A DNA stretch of 43,993 nt. Origin: CAITNM01 sp964446295. GTDB taxonomy: Bacteria; Pseudomonadota; Alphaproteobacteria; Paracaedibacterales; CAITNM01. The stretch spans positions 1 to 43,993 of the forward strand of contig CAYUNR010000004.1 in NCBI GenBank assembly GCA_964446295.1. The letters run 5' to 3'. The position numbers and the translations under genes are program-made. Below are positions 1 to 8,480 of this stretch, in pieces; within the stretch, counting starts at the first letter, position 1, and every line of letters begins with the position of its first letter. A model generated the notes under the pieces. It worked only from the letters and a program-made list of their open reading frames with translations, did no database searches and was not told where the DNA came from.

Positions 1-1
1 A

Positions 2-643
2 CAGTTTTCCACAACAACCACAAAATCGTCTATTGAAGAAAGGAAAAAAATAGCTCCCCAGTGGCAATCAAAAACCGTCATTGAGTGCTGCTATTTTAAT
101 GACCCAGACTTTGTTAGGGCCCACCAAGAACTTATCAAGCCAATTTTGATTGAGGCAATGAAACATGGGGTTCCCAGAATCCTTTTTTCTGCCCATGGGT
201 TGCCCCAGAAGGTTATCGATGGTGGTGATCCCTATCAGCGGCAAATAGAGGCAAGCGTTGCTGCTATAATGCAAGATTTTGATGGTGCTGATTTTGTCGT
301 TTGTTATCAAAGCAAAGTGGGAAGGCTCAAATGGTTGACCCCAACCACAGAAGATGAGCTTAAAAAGGCAGGGTCACAATCCACACCCGTGGTGGTTGTT
401 CCGATATCTTTTGTTTCAGAGCATTCAGAAACTCTGGTTGAACTTGATATTGATTATGCAAAAAAAGCAAAAACCTGGGGGGTTCCTTTTTACGGACGGG
501 TCCCAGCTTTGGGGGATAACCCCTCATATATAAAATGCTTGGAAAATTCTGTGCGACGACTGGTTGCAGAAAAAATCACCCCGGAACCAGATTGCTCAGC
601 TGGCTTGTGTCGGTCGACCCAAGCGGAGTGTTGGCAGCAATAA
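2..643 (+). CDS. hemH: Ferrochelatase, 3' part (5' end outside window)
   Basis: Ferrochelatase inserts Fe2+ into protoporphyrin IX, the last step of haem synthesis. The reading frame is open from base 2, beginning with the residues QFSTTTTKSS, a family-typical 'QYS.TT' segment, so the gene is cut by the window edge; about 213 residues remain. The frame contains SAHGLPQKVIDGGDPY, the conserved HGLP region with the catalytic histidine, and the later segment WGVPFYGRVPALGDNP. The C-terminus carries three cysteines (PDCSAGLCRSTQAEC); some bacterial ferrochelatases hold a [2Fe-2S] cluster through C-terminal cysteines, so a cluster is possible but unproven. The last 68 bases overlap the 3' end of tssA on the other strand. 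Confidence 0.95.
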   Translation, partial: QFSTTTTKSSIEERKKIAPQWQSKTVIECCYFNDPDFVRAHQELIKPILIEAMKHGVPRILFSAHGLPQKVIDGGDPYQRQIEASVAAIMQDFDGADFVVCYQSKVGRLKWLTPTTEDELKKAGSQSTPVVVVPISFVSEHSETLVELDIDYAKKAKTWGVPFYGRVPALGDNPSYIKCLENSVRRLVAEKITPEPDCSAGLCRSTQAECWQQ

Positions 644-1763
644 GCTGGGGATTTTCCTGATGAGTTGCTCTCGCCAGAAGCTCTAATAACGAGCGCGTTT
701 CTGGTTGAGTTGCTTTTAACTCTGCCAAGATTTGGGATAGGGTTTTATTCTCCCATCCACCGATAAGCTTTAAAAGGGCAGGAGAAGGACTGTGAGGCTC
801 TAATGTAAGAAGAAATTCACCTAACTGGCGAATAGCTTGATAAACGCCAGCTCGGTCATCTATTGTTTGTTTTTTAGGGTCATCTTCCTTATTAGATTCA
901 GTTTTTTCTTCGTCTGATAATGCTAAGTTTGTGCTGGATATTGTTTCTCTGTTAATTTTTTCATCAGGAACTTTTTTGCACAAACTATATAATCCCTTTA
1001 GTTCTTCCAAATGACTAATTAATCCATCAAAGCGAGGGCCTTCATTCCCAATTGCATCGTTTACAAAGTCATCAATGCTTTTTAGATTTTGTATGCATGC
1101 TTCAAGCAGAAAAACTTTTTCCTCTCCTTTTTCTTTATTTACTTCAGAAAGAGCATTTCGAATTCTGTCTATGGTAATCAGGCCGTTTGTCAAAGATTTT
1201 TGATAAGTGTCGGCAGCAGATCCTCCTCTTTTTGCTGTTTTTTCTAGATTGTCAGCTTCATAACATTTTGCAAGATTGGGTGGCTGACTGAAAATTGGGG
1301 AGAGTTCATTAAGTGGCTCAAGGAGTATTGTTTCACTGGCTAACCTTATAAAAGATTCAAGGATGTTTGTGCGAAATTCTTGATCTGGATCTTCGGTTTT
1401 TTGTGGATGAAGATCTTTCCAAAAAGTTTTAATAAATGTTAACAGCACAGCTGAGTCCTGCGAAAAATTAGCTACACCATATAGGTGGAGTCTTGCTTCT
1501 AAAAGCCATGTTAAGAGCTGTAAATCTTTTGTTTTTGTTTGCAGGGTGCTTGTCGACAAGCGTTCTACTTCTTGCCAATTTGCGTGCTTTAGATCTCCCT
1601 CCCAACTTTCTCGATGCATGCCGTCATTTTCTTCACGTCGTGCATCACGAATTTTTACATAAATAGGATCATAGCGTAGCCACTCGCCAACACCATTATT
1701 TGTGCTTATGGGGGTTAATAATGCATTAGAAAAGGTTGAGGTTTGCGCTGGGATATCGCTCAT
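576..1763 (-). CDS. tssA: Type VI secretion protein TssA (ImpA N-terminal domain)
   Basis: 395 residues. TssA proteins organise T6SS baseplate and sheath polymerisation or cap the distal end of the sheath. The N-terminal ~120 residues (GVGEWLRYDPIYVKIRDARRE, then a Trp-rich stretch with LLTWLLEARLHLYG and FWKDLHPQ) match the ImpA_N domain. The middle is Glu/Lys-rich and helical. The C-terminal part (YQAIRQLGEFLLTLEPHSPSPALLK) resembles the short C-terminal region of other TssA proteins, but I cannot place it in a subclass. The start overlaps the tssM stop by 4 bases (ATGA), so it is the last gene of the tssK-L-M-A unit. Its 3' end runs 68 bases into hemH tail to tail. Confidence 0.88.
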   Translation of the reverse strand: MSDIPAQTSTFSNALLTPISTNNGVGEWLRYDPIYVKIRDARREENDGMHRESWEGDLKHANWQEVERLSTSTLQTKTKDLQLLTWLLEARLHLYGVANFSQDSAVLLTFIKTFWKDLHPQKTEDPDQEFRTNILESFIRLASETILLEPLNELSPIFSQPPNLAKCYEADNLEKTAKRGGSAADTYQKSLTNGLITIDRIRNALSEVNKEKGEEKVFLLEACIQNLKSIDDFVNDAIGNEGPRFDGLISHLEELKGLYSLCKKVPDEKINRETISSTNLALSDEEKTESNKEDDPKKQTIDDRAGVYQAIRQLGEFLLTLEPHSPSPALLKLIGGWENKTLSQILAELKATQPETRSLLELLARATHQENPQLIAANTPLGSTDTSQLSNLVPG

Positions 1764-4700
1764 TGCTCCCCCGTTTCTTCTTTCTTTTTTTCTTCTAGAT
1801 TTTTCTCTTGTTCACCAGAAGTATCTTCATTTTTTGGATTTTCTTCTTTTGTGTCTTTTTTTGTTTCAGAAAGAAAAAAACCAAAATCAGTTGATTCAAT
1901 TGTTCCGTCGGTTAAAACTGGTTTATCTTTTATTTCTTTTATTTTTTCTGGCAAATCAGGGGCAGATGTTGGAAATATTGGCAGGGTGATTATCTTGGGT
2001 GGCCCTTTTGGTTTACTGGACGAGTCAACCAGACTTATAGAGTTGTACACTGTTGTGAAAGTTTGATCACTCATCGGGATACTGAACTTTAGAACATAAG
2101 GATTTGGTTCTGAAATTTTAGAAAAAGAACCCTTAGGAGCAAGGTGATCACGAATTAACCATAACAGTGCCCACTGATTATCATAAACAAATTCAGCAGT
2201 AGCCCCTTCAACTTTAAGAGACGATTGTCCAGAATCTGATTGTGGTTTTGGTGAGGCCCCTGTATCTACCCATTTAAAACCAATCGTTACAGGAGTACCA
2301 AAAGTCCAGTTTCCTTTGCCTTCCAATTTTTTGTCTTGCTTATCAATAGTGGTTATTTCATCTGTTTTTATGTACCAGTCAAGAATGTTAATGCCACCGT
2401 TTTCTTTGTCTTGAGCAACTCTAAAGTTAACTTTTATATTAAAATTTGGTTTGTCGGCACTTGGGTCCTTAAGATAGACATTAAGAAATTGACGAACATC
2501 TTCCATGGACAGTAAGAATTGTACAACTTCCTTCATGTCTGGACCAATTTGATATAATTGATCAAGAACAGCCTTGGTGGAATCACCACACTCTTTGAAC
2601 ATGTCAAAAAATTCACGAATGTCTTCTGGGTTTGCTTCACCATTATTTTTTTCAAGTTTTGCACCGACAAACGGAAACTTTCCTTTTAGATTTTTATTGA
2701 AAAATAGAAGTAATTTTTCATAATTTTCAATAGCATATTGGCGCTGTAAAACTTCGGATCGCGATAAAGCTTTCACTTTAATTTCTCGCAAAATTTCAAG
2801 TAAATAATCTCCTGAAACCTCATTTAATTCTCTTAGTTTTAGACCCGAAAGCATATCTTTATAGTTACTTACATTAAGGGTTTTTAGAATGAAGTTTTCA
2901 AGTTGTGCAAGGGAATTGTTTGGTTGTTTTTTGCTGTAAGCCTCAACTTGATCTGTCAGTCTTATCCATTTCTCAACTAAAGCTTCATCTCGATCTTCTG
3001 CCCCATCAAACGCAGGTGTTTTTAATAGTTCTACAATCGGTTTGGCAAAATCATTTATTGCAGATATTAGTAGATCTCTTTGAATAACCGTGTAGTGCTT
3101 TAAGTCATTAGTATCGCGAACTGCAAAAGCACTAACAGATGCTCCCGGTTTTCCGTCCCACCAATCAAAGTCATCATGCTTCATTTTGTAAAGCTGATGT
3201 TGCTTAATGTAAGTATCAATTTGCATAAGAAGCCATTGTGATTGGCTACAAAGCAAATTACGAAGATCTATGTAGGCTTTGCTTACATCATCTTGTTTTA
3301 AAACCTCTAATAATTTTCCAAGTGGATCAACAACAGCTTTAAAGTCATTTATTTGAGCTCGTAACATGCGCTCAGCACCTGTGCCTGGCTTTATGTCTTT
3401 TGGAGTGTCAATGAATGTTTGTGCTTTACCAAGGGTTGCCATTAAAACTTCTTGCAGATTTATTCTTGCGGCTATTTTTATGTTTTCTTGGACAGACATT
3501 GGATATGCAAGCAAATCTTTGCTAATGAATGCATCAAAATCTTTCATCATATTAAAAGCTGCTTGAACCAAGATTGAATCCCAATAAACAAGTTTTCCTG
3601 CTGGAATTTTCGTTGTGAGAGGTTTTCCGGATGGAGCCCCCATAAAACTGAGCTTAAACAAAGAAGTTAGATGCTTTTCCAGTGTTAATAATCCATGAGA
3701 AGGGTGAAGCGCCTTCTGGTTAAGGCCTTTATCCACCAAAGAATCATTAATAGCCATCAAGAAATTTTTAAATCGATTGAATCCAATAGCCGTTTGATCA
3801 ACTAAATACTGAGTGACATCGCGACCAAAAAGTGGAGACATATCTATGTGGTCAAGGATTTTATCAAATTCTTTCCCTGGTACGAAAGTTTTTCCATCCA
3901 TCCATGTTGAGCCCAATTCGCCCAAAGAAGGTGCGGTTAGTGACAAATCTCCCACAGCTCTTCGAAGACTTGTAAGATCAGGAAGGTGTTTTTCATTTTG
4001 GCTTTGTGTTTGATTAACTAAGGTCTGAATACGAGACACTAGCGTTTGCGAATCATTTTTAGAAAATAGAGCATTTAAAAAATTTTCATATATAATTGAC
4101 AAAGTTTGTCTTGCCATTTGTTGATAGGGCTTAAGGTCAATTAAAGGATAGGATGACTCATTTAGAACTTTTCGGAAGCTGGCATATTGTCCCACAAAAC
4201 TTTCAGGTAAATGAGAATTAAAGGTGTACACAATTAAACTATCAAGGTCACGCGCATCGGGTGCACTTTTTAAGTTGTTAAATTTAAATAACATATCATT
4301 AAGTTCGCACAATCCCTCGACATATTTTTTTAAAAGCATGTACTCACTTGATACTAGAGGATTAAGAAGAGCTGCCAATGAGGTTGATCTGTCACTTGCT
4401 GTTGGTCGTAATTGTAGAAGTTCTCTTGCTTTCATTAGTAAATCAACATAAATGGTACGAATTACTATTTCCTGGTAAGCAACTTGTAACCCCGCATGAA
4501 GATCTTTATGCAGAGGACTAAACCAGGATGCAGGAACGATAGCAGAAATGAATTCAGTCTGTTGAAGCTCTTGCATCATATCAAGCAATTGACGTGCGTA
4601 AGTGTCAAATAAAGATGCTGAATGACCAGGTTCATCAATTTTTAAATGCTGCATGTCTCTTAAAAGACCGCTCATTTTTGATAGAACGGGTAAAATACGT

Positions 4701-6076
4701 TCTTTTTTTTCTCCAAAAGTATCGTATGCATTAAATAGTCCGTAAGTTCCAAGTAGAGTGAAACATATGGTTGTGTTTCGAATAATATTTACGCCACGAT
4801 TCAAGGTAGCAACTTTTCCCGTTAACGGTTTAGCAATTCCTATCTCAGAGAATATTTTACCTTGAAATAAATCTCGTAAAAATACAGGGGATATCGACGT
4901 GTTAGTGTGTGCTTCTAATGATAGATCAGAAGAGGATTCGTTTAGAAATGGTAGGGATGACTCACTAATCCCGCTGTTGCCTGTGAAATATATACCACGC
5001 AATATTGGAGCTTCATGTGTAGCACTGGCATGAAAAATACGATTTATATACCCGCTAAGATTTTCTTTAATTGTTAAAAGCTCTTTAGAAAAAACAAATA
5101 GCCCATCAGCGTTGCTAGGATCTATGTTTGAGCTTAATAGCTCAGTGCGTGCTTCATCTATTTTTTCATCAAGATACTGAAATGCTTCATTGATCCAGTT
5201 TTGTGAATACATATATTGCAGATTATATGGACTTGACCATCCCAATATATTTCCTTGATTTTTAACTGGTAATTCTTGCGCAAAATTTTGAAAACCTGGA
5301 ATTGCATCACAGTATGTAATAACAACATAAATAGGCAGCTGCAAGCGCAAGCTTGTTTGTGCCCTGCTGATAGTGTGTAGCATAGTGTTTGCACGGGCTT
5401 GTAAGGCATCTGGTGATAGTTTTTCTTTGCCATAAAGATCTTTAGCGCTTATACACAATACAATACCATTCAAAGGTCTAGAGGCCCTATATCGTGCAAG
5501 CAGAATCAGAAGATTGCGCCAGGTGATTGTATCTGTATCTGTTTCTGGATTATTCAAGAATAATCGACCCGCTACATCTATAAGTACGCCACGGCTGAAA
5601 AATTTCCAACGAATAGGGGGATTAGGTTCATGCAGACTAAAATCTGGGCTACTGTGAGGTTCGTGCAATTGAGTATGATTCACAAGTGTTGATTTTCCAG
5701 AGTTTTTTGAACCTAAAACGATATACCATGGTAGTTTGTATAAAGCATGTTCCCCAAAATTTTTCTTTAAAAACTCAAGGCCCTTTAGAAAAATCTGGCT
5801 AATAGAATTAACTTGTATCCAACCCTGTTTTACCAAAAAAGAAGTGATGATTCCACCGAGCGGCGGAAGAGAAAAATTTCGTTTTAAAAACGATTTTTTT
5901 TCATTAAGACTGATTTTTTTATCTTTTCTAACGCTCATGTTAATTATTAAAATACATATCAGCATGACCATTAAGCCAAAAAATATTAACAAAAAAATGA
6001 GACTGGGCAGATTATTTGTTTGGTTTTGCACAAATTGAATAAAATCAGTAAAACTGCTAGGAGCGATTGGAGCCAT
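1760..6076 (-). CDS. tssM: Type VI secretion inner-membrane protein TssM (IcmF)
   Basis: 1438 residues, longer than the ~1100-1300 usual for TssM. TssM joins TssL and TssJ in the trans-envelope complex of the T6SS. Two N-terminal membrane segments lie in the first ~50 residues (hydrophobic 24-46), followed by a cytoplasmic NTPase-like domain with a Walker A motif GSKNSGKST at about 122-130. A further membrane segment near residue 435 leads to the large periplasmic part. The last ~40 residues are a Glu/Lys-rich low-complexity tail (ETKKDTKEENPKNED and onward), which I do not recognise as a family feature. It starts directly after the tssL stop and overlaps tssA by 4 bases. No tssJ is visible in the window. 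Confidence 0.95.
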   Translation of the reverse strand: MAPIAPSSFTDFIQFVQNQTNNLPSLIFLLIFFGLMVMLICILIINMSVRKDKKISLNEKKSFLKRNFSLPPLGGIITSFLVKQGWIQVNSISQIFLKGLEFLKKNFGEHALYKLPWYIVLGSKNSGKSTLVNHTQLHEPHSSPDFSLHEPNPPIRWKFFSRGVLIDVAGRLFLNNPETDTDTITWRNLLILLARYRASRPLNGIVLCISAKDLYGKEKLSPDALQARANTMLHTISRAQTSLRLQLPIYVVITYCDAIPGFQNFAQELPVKNQGNILGWSSPYNLQYMYSQNWINEAFQYLDEKIDEARTELLSSNIDPSNADGLFVFSKELLTIKENLSGYINRIFHASATHEAPILRGIYFTGNSGISESSLPFLNESSSDLSLEAHTNTSISPVFLRDLFQGKIFSEIGIAKPLTGKVATLNRGVNIIRNTTICFTLLGTYGLFNAYDTFGEKKERILPVLSKMSGLLRDMQHLKIDEPGHSASLFDTYARQLLDMMQELQQTEFISAIVPASWFSPLHKDLHAGLQVAYQEIVIRTIYVDLLMKARELLQLRPTASDRSTSLAALLNPLVSSEYMLLKKYVEGLCELNDMLFKFNNLKSAPDARDLDSLIVYTFNSHLPESFVGQYASFRKVLNESSYPLIDLKPYQQMARQTLSIIYENFLNALFSKNDSQTLVSRIQTLVNQTQSQNEKHLPDLTSLRRAVGDLSLTAPSLGELGSTWMDGKTFVPGKEFDKILDHIDMSPLFGRDVTQYLVDQTAIGFNRFKNFLMAINDSLVDKGLNQKALHPSHGLLTLEKHLTSLFKLSFMGAPSGKPLTTKIPAGKLVYWDSILVQAAFNMMKDFDAFISKDLLAYPMSVQENIKIAARINLQEVLMATLGKAQTFIDTPKDIKPGTGAERMLRAQINDFKAVVDPLGKLLEVLKQDDVSKAYIDLRNLLCSQSQWLLMQIDTYIKQHQLYKMKHDDFDWWDGKPGASVSAFAVRDTNDLKHYTVIQRDLLISAINDFAKPIVELLKTPAFDGAEDRDEALVEKWIRLTDQVEAYSKKQPNNSLAQLENFILKTLNVSNYKDMLSGLKLRELNEVSGDYLLEILREIKVKALSRSEVLQRQYAIENYEKLLLFFNKNLKGKFPFVGAKLEKNNGEANPEDIREFFDMFKECGDSTKAVLDQLYQIGPDMKEVVQFLLSMEDVRQFLNVYLKDPSADKPNFNIKVNFRVAQDKENGGINILDWYIKTDEITTIDKQDKKLEGKGNWTFGTPVTIGFKWVDTGASPKPQSDSGQSSLKVEGATAEFVYDNQWALLWLIRDHLAPKGSFSKISEPNPYVLKFSIPMSDQTFTTVYNSISLVDSSSKPKGPPKIITLPIFPTSAPDLPEKIKEIKDKPVLTDGTIESTDFGFFLSETKKDTKEENPKNEDTSGEQEKNLEEKKKEETGEQ

Positions 6077-6877
6077 TTAAACTACCGGTCCTTGCTTTGT
6101 AAGATGAAAAATGCTTTCTAGTACTTCGTGAAGATCTTGTGAGATAAGCATCCAAATTCCATAGCTTACAAATAGATAGATAAGTAGAACACTAAGGGCC
6201 GTTAAGGACCAAGCTCTTAGGTCAGGAAGCCCTTTTGTTGGTGCGTCCGTGAAAACAAAACTCAAAGAATCTTCCAGTATATAAGCGCGATCTCCTTGCA
6301 TTAGTGTTGTTGATCGATGATATATAAAGCTAAAAAGCTGCTGCTTATATGATAGAATTTGTGAGTTTCCTTGGGTACGGAATTTTCCTTGAAAACCTAA
6401 TGAAAGACACAGAAGATACAGCCTTGCTAGCTCGCGCTGGAGAGGATCATTAGTTCTTAAAAGGCTTTCTATTTGAGAAAAAATTCTTTCTCCAGCAACT
6501 TGAGTTTGAAAAATTTTAGTTTCAAGGCAGTTTTGCCTCCAATAATTTGCTCCGTGCCAAGTTTGATTTATCATCACTTCATCAGCCATTGCAACAAATA
6601 TGTATTGGGCCTCTTGAATAAAAAGAGAGCTTGGTCCAACAGCAATCCGATGAAATCTTTCGCGCTGTTTATCAAAGAATGTCGTAAAGCGTTCTTGCAA
6701 TGCCAACACAGGACCCGAAACGGTAATTGTCATGTCATCATCTGTTTGTTCATCTCTTGCAATTGCCGAAGCAGAAGAGCTCCTTAAGGCCACTTCTTTA
6801 ATGCGCAAAAGCTCATAGTAAAATACGTCAAACTCTTCGCTTATAATGCCATGATGAGAAAAACTTACTGTTTTCAT
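6077..6877 (-). CDS. tssL: Type VI secretion protein TssL (DotU/IcmH family)
   Basis: 266 residues. TssL is the inner-membrane partner of TssM and contacts the TssK baseplate subunit. The cytoplasmic DotU domain fills residues ~15-215, with the typical segments EAQYIFVAMADEVMI and WRQNCLETKIFQTQVAGERIF, and the family's single C-terminal anchor is seen at ~222-248 (WSLTALSVLLIYLFVSYGIW). No peptidoglycan-binding OmpA-like extension follows, so this is the short form. The ATG overlaps the tssK stop by 4 bases and the gene abuts tssM, consistent with translational coupling in one transcript. Confidence 0.93.
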   Translation of the reverse strand: MKTVSFSHHGIISEEFDVFYYELLRIKEVALRSSSASAIARDEQTDDDMTITVSGPVLALQERFTTFFDKQRERFHRIAVGPSSLFIQEAQYIFVAMADEVMINQTWHGANYWRQNCLETKIFQTQVAGERIFSQIESLLRTNDPLQRELARLYLLCLSLGFQGKFRTQGNSQILSYKQQLFSFIYHRSTTLMQGDRAYILEDSLSFVFTDAPTKGLPDLRAWSLTALSVLLIYLFVSYGIWMLISQDLHEVLESIFHLTKQGPVV

Positions 6878-8202
6878 GGGGAATCATTCTGACGAACAAA
6901 AAGGGTAATATCTAAAGGACGTTTATCTGAAGTGTCTCCTGGATTAAAGATATTTAAATTTTTCCTTGATCTAACAAATTCATCATCTTTTTTAATCACA
7001 AAAAGAAGTGTGCCAGGATTAGGAATAAGGTCTTCTAATTCATCGTCCTTGATTGATGTTCTTATTGCACCTGAAATTCGTCGCGTGCTCACGACATCTA
7101 TTTTTTCATCCGAAGTAATGATAGATTCTTGAACCCAATCATACATTTGATTTTCACTCATGCCCGGGGGGCAACGAAACCCTATATATAGATCGCCATT
7201 TGTGTAAGATGGCTGTAAGTGAAGATAAAAAAGCCTGTCTTGTTGATGAAAGGGAATGCTTAGATAGCGCTGTTGTATGGAAGAAATTGTTTTTTCAAAA
7301 ATATTTAAAAAATATTCTATACTATTCCCTGGATTGAAGGGGTCATATGTTGGGAGGATACCAGGAATTTGGCTTGTTTGCAGTGGTAGCAGATTAGCTG
7401 CAATGTTAAGTAAATGATCAAAAAGTCTTTCGGGGTGTAATTTTTCAACCCCAGTTAATGGTTCAAGGATGCATAGGCATGAAATGAGTGGCCTCAACGT
7501 TGCTTGTGTCTCTCGGAGTATAGGGCCTGAAGTAGTCTGCTGTGATTTGTTTATCAAGTATGCAGCCTTTTGTCGAATGTTTAGAACTATTTCTGCCAAC
7601 CTTTTTCTAATTGGGTGCCCAGCTAAAATTGATAATGAAGCGGAAAGGAAAGGTTTTAGGGAGAATTGTTTTCCATCAAACATGAGTTTTATTAATGGAA
7701 AACCTGTACATTCGCTAGGAACTGTTTCTGGATTTAAAAATAGTTTTGGCCGCAAAATTGGCAAATTGATAACATTATCAGAACTATTTTCATCAACAAT
7801 ATTGCTGTATTCGATAGAATCGTAACGTTTCTTGTTGTTGCTTGTTTGATGCAGACATAAGCAAAGTGTGATTTCGGCTGAGCTTTTTAAAGCTAGGTCC
7901 GCAAGATTGTACCTGAGGTTAAGTGGATGCTCTTCATTTAGTGTGTTTTCTGAACCGTGTAAAATAGTTGTGCCATCAGGAAGAATCGCCAAAAGTTGGG
8001 AAATTTCTACAATACCTTGTGCTAAAAGATTTTGATCAATTTCTAACTCTAATATGCCCCATCCTGTGTATGCGCTACTTAAACCCGCAGTATAAAGTAA
8101 CTGCTCTAAGCGTTGCTCACTGTATTGAAAGTGCTGAGGACTTAACAGCATTCCCTCGTGCCACTGCACTTTATAAACATTAGAAAGCATAGTTTGGGAC
8201 AT
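6874..8202 (-). CDS. tssK: Type VI secretion baseplate protein TssK
   Basis: 442 residues, the normal length for TssK, which links the baseplate to the TssL/TssM membrane complex. The N-terminus VQWHEGMLLSPQHFQYSEQ is the diagnostic opening of this family ('W..GM.L.PQHFQ'). The C-terminal segments (LYIGFRCPPGMSE, VVSTRRISGA) also fit. It is the first gene of the unit; a sigma70-like promoter lies just upstream. Neighbours tssL, tssM and tssA follow with 4-base overlaps or none. The remaining core genes (tssB, C, D, E, F, G, H, I, J) are not in this window. Confidence 0.95.
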   Translation of the reverse strand: MSQTMLSNVYKVQWHEGMLLSPQHFQYSEQRLEQLLYTAGLSSAYTGWGILELEIDQNLLAQGIVEISQLLAILPDGTTILHGSENTLNEEHPLNLRYNLADLALKSSAEITLCLCLHQTSNNKKRYDSIEYSNIVDENSSDNVINLPILRPKLFLNPETVPSECTGFPLIKLMFDGKQFSLKPFLSASLSILAGHPIRKRLAEIVLNIRQKAAYLINKSQQTTSGPILRETQATLRPLISCLCILEPLTGVEKLHPERLFDHLLNIAANLLPLQTSQIPGILPTYDPFNPGNSIEYFLNIFEKTISSIQQRYLSIPFHQQDRLFYLHLQPSYTNGDLYIGFRCPPGMSENQMYDWVQESIITSDEKIDVVSTRRISGAIRTSIKDDELEDLIPNPGTLLFVIKKDDEFVRSRKNLNIFNPGDTSDKRPLDITLFVRQNDSP

Positions 8203-8230
8203 AGTGCTTTAATAAGAGTATTTTAATAAA

Positions 8231-8259
8231 ATTATGCGAACTTTTGTAGCGAATGGCAA
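8231..8259 (-). promoter_or_regulatory. Putative sigma70-type promoter of the tssKLMA unit
   Basis: Read on the minus strand: -35 TTGCCA (8254-8259), 17-base spacer, -10 CATAAT (8231-8236). The predicted start would lie about 20 bases before the tssK ATG. Identified by hexamer match and spacing only. Confidence 0.5.
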
Positions 8260-8350
8260 GAAATTCCTTTAAAAGAAAGTTATTGCTCTGAAAAACTTAG
8301 GTGCTTTTCTGTTTTGCAATAGAATCTGCTTACTAAAATAACGTTTTTAT

Positions 8351-8379
8351 TTGACTGTTGGCTTAAAATTTCTTATTGT
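8351..8379 (+). promoter_or_regulatory. Putative sigma70 promoter of the tRNA-Tyr gene
   Basis: TTGACT (8351-8356), 17-base spacer, TATTGT (8374-8379). The predicted start is ~12 bases downstream of the -10, i.e. a few bases before the first tRNA base at 8392, which suits a stable RNA gene with a very short leader. Confidence 0.6.
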
Positions 8380-8391
8380 GGTCACACCTTT

Positions 8392-8477
8392 GGAAGGGTG
8401 GCCGAGTGGTTAAAGGCAGCAGACTGTAAATCTGCCGACGGATGTCTACGTAGGTTCGAACCCTACCCCTTCCACCA
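8392..8477 (+). tRNA. tRNA-Tyr (anticodon GTA), CCA encoded
   Basis: A full cloverleaf can be drawn. Acceptor GGAAGGG (8392-8398) pairs with CCCTTCC (8467-8473), followed by discriminator A and encoded CCA. The anticodon stem GCAGA/TCTGC (8419-8423/8431-8435) holds loop CTGTAAA with anticodon GTA at 8426-8428. The T arm is GTAGG-TTCGAAC-CCTAC (8450-8466). The 14-base variable region 8436-8449 contains a GAC/GTC stem, as expected for a class II bacterial tyrosine tRNA. Only three bases separate it from the convergent parB stop codon; a T5 run follows the CCA. Confidence 0.97.
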
Positions 8478-8480
8478 TTT

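Noticed and set aside
8392..8477. tRNA-Tyr as an integration site
   Set aside because: No integrase gene and no repeat of the tRNA 3' end was noticed in the window; the neighbouring T6SS genes lie on the 5' side.
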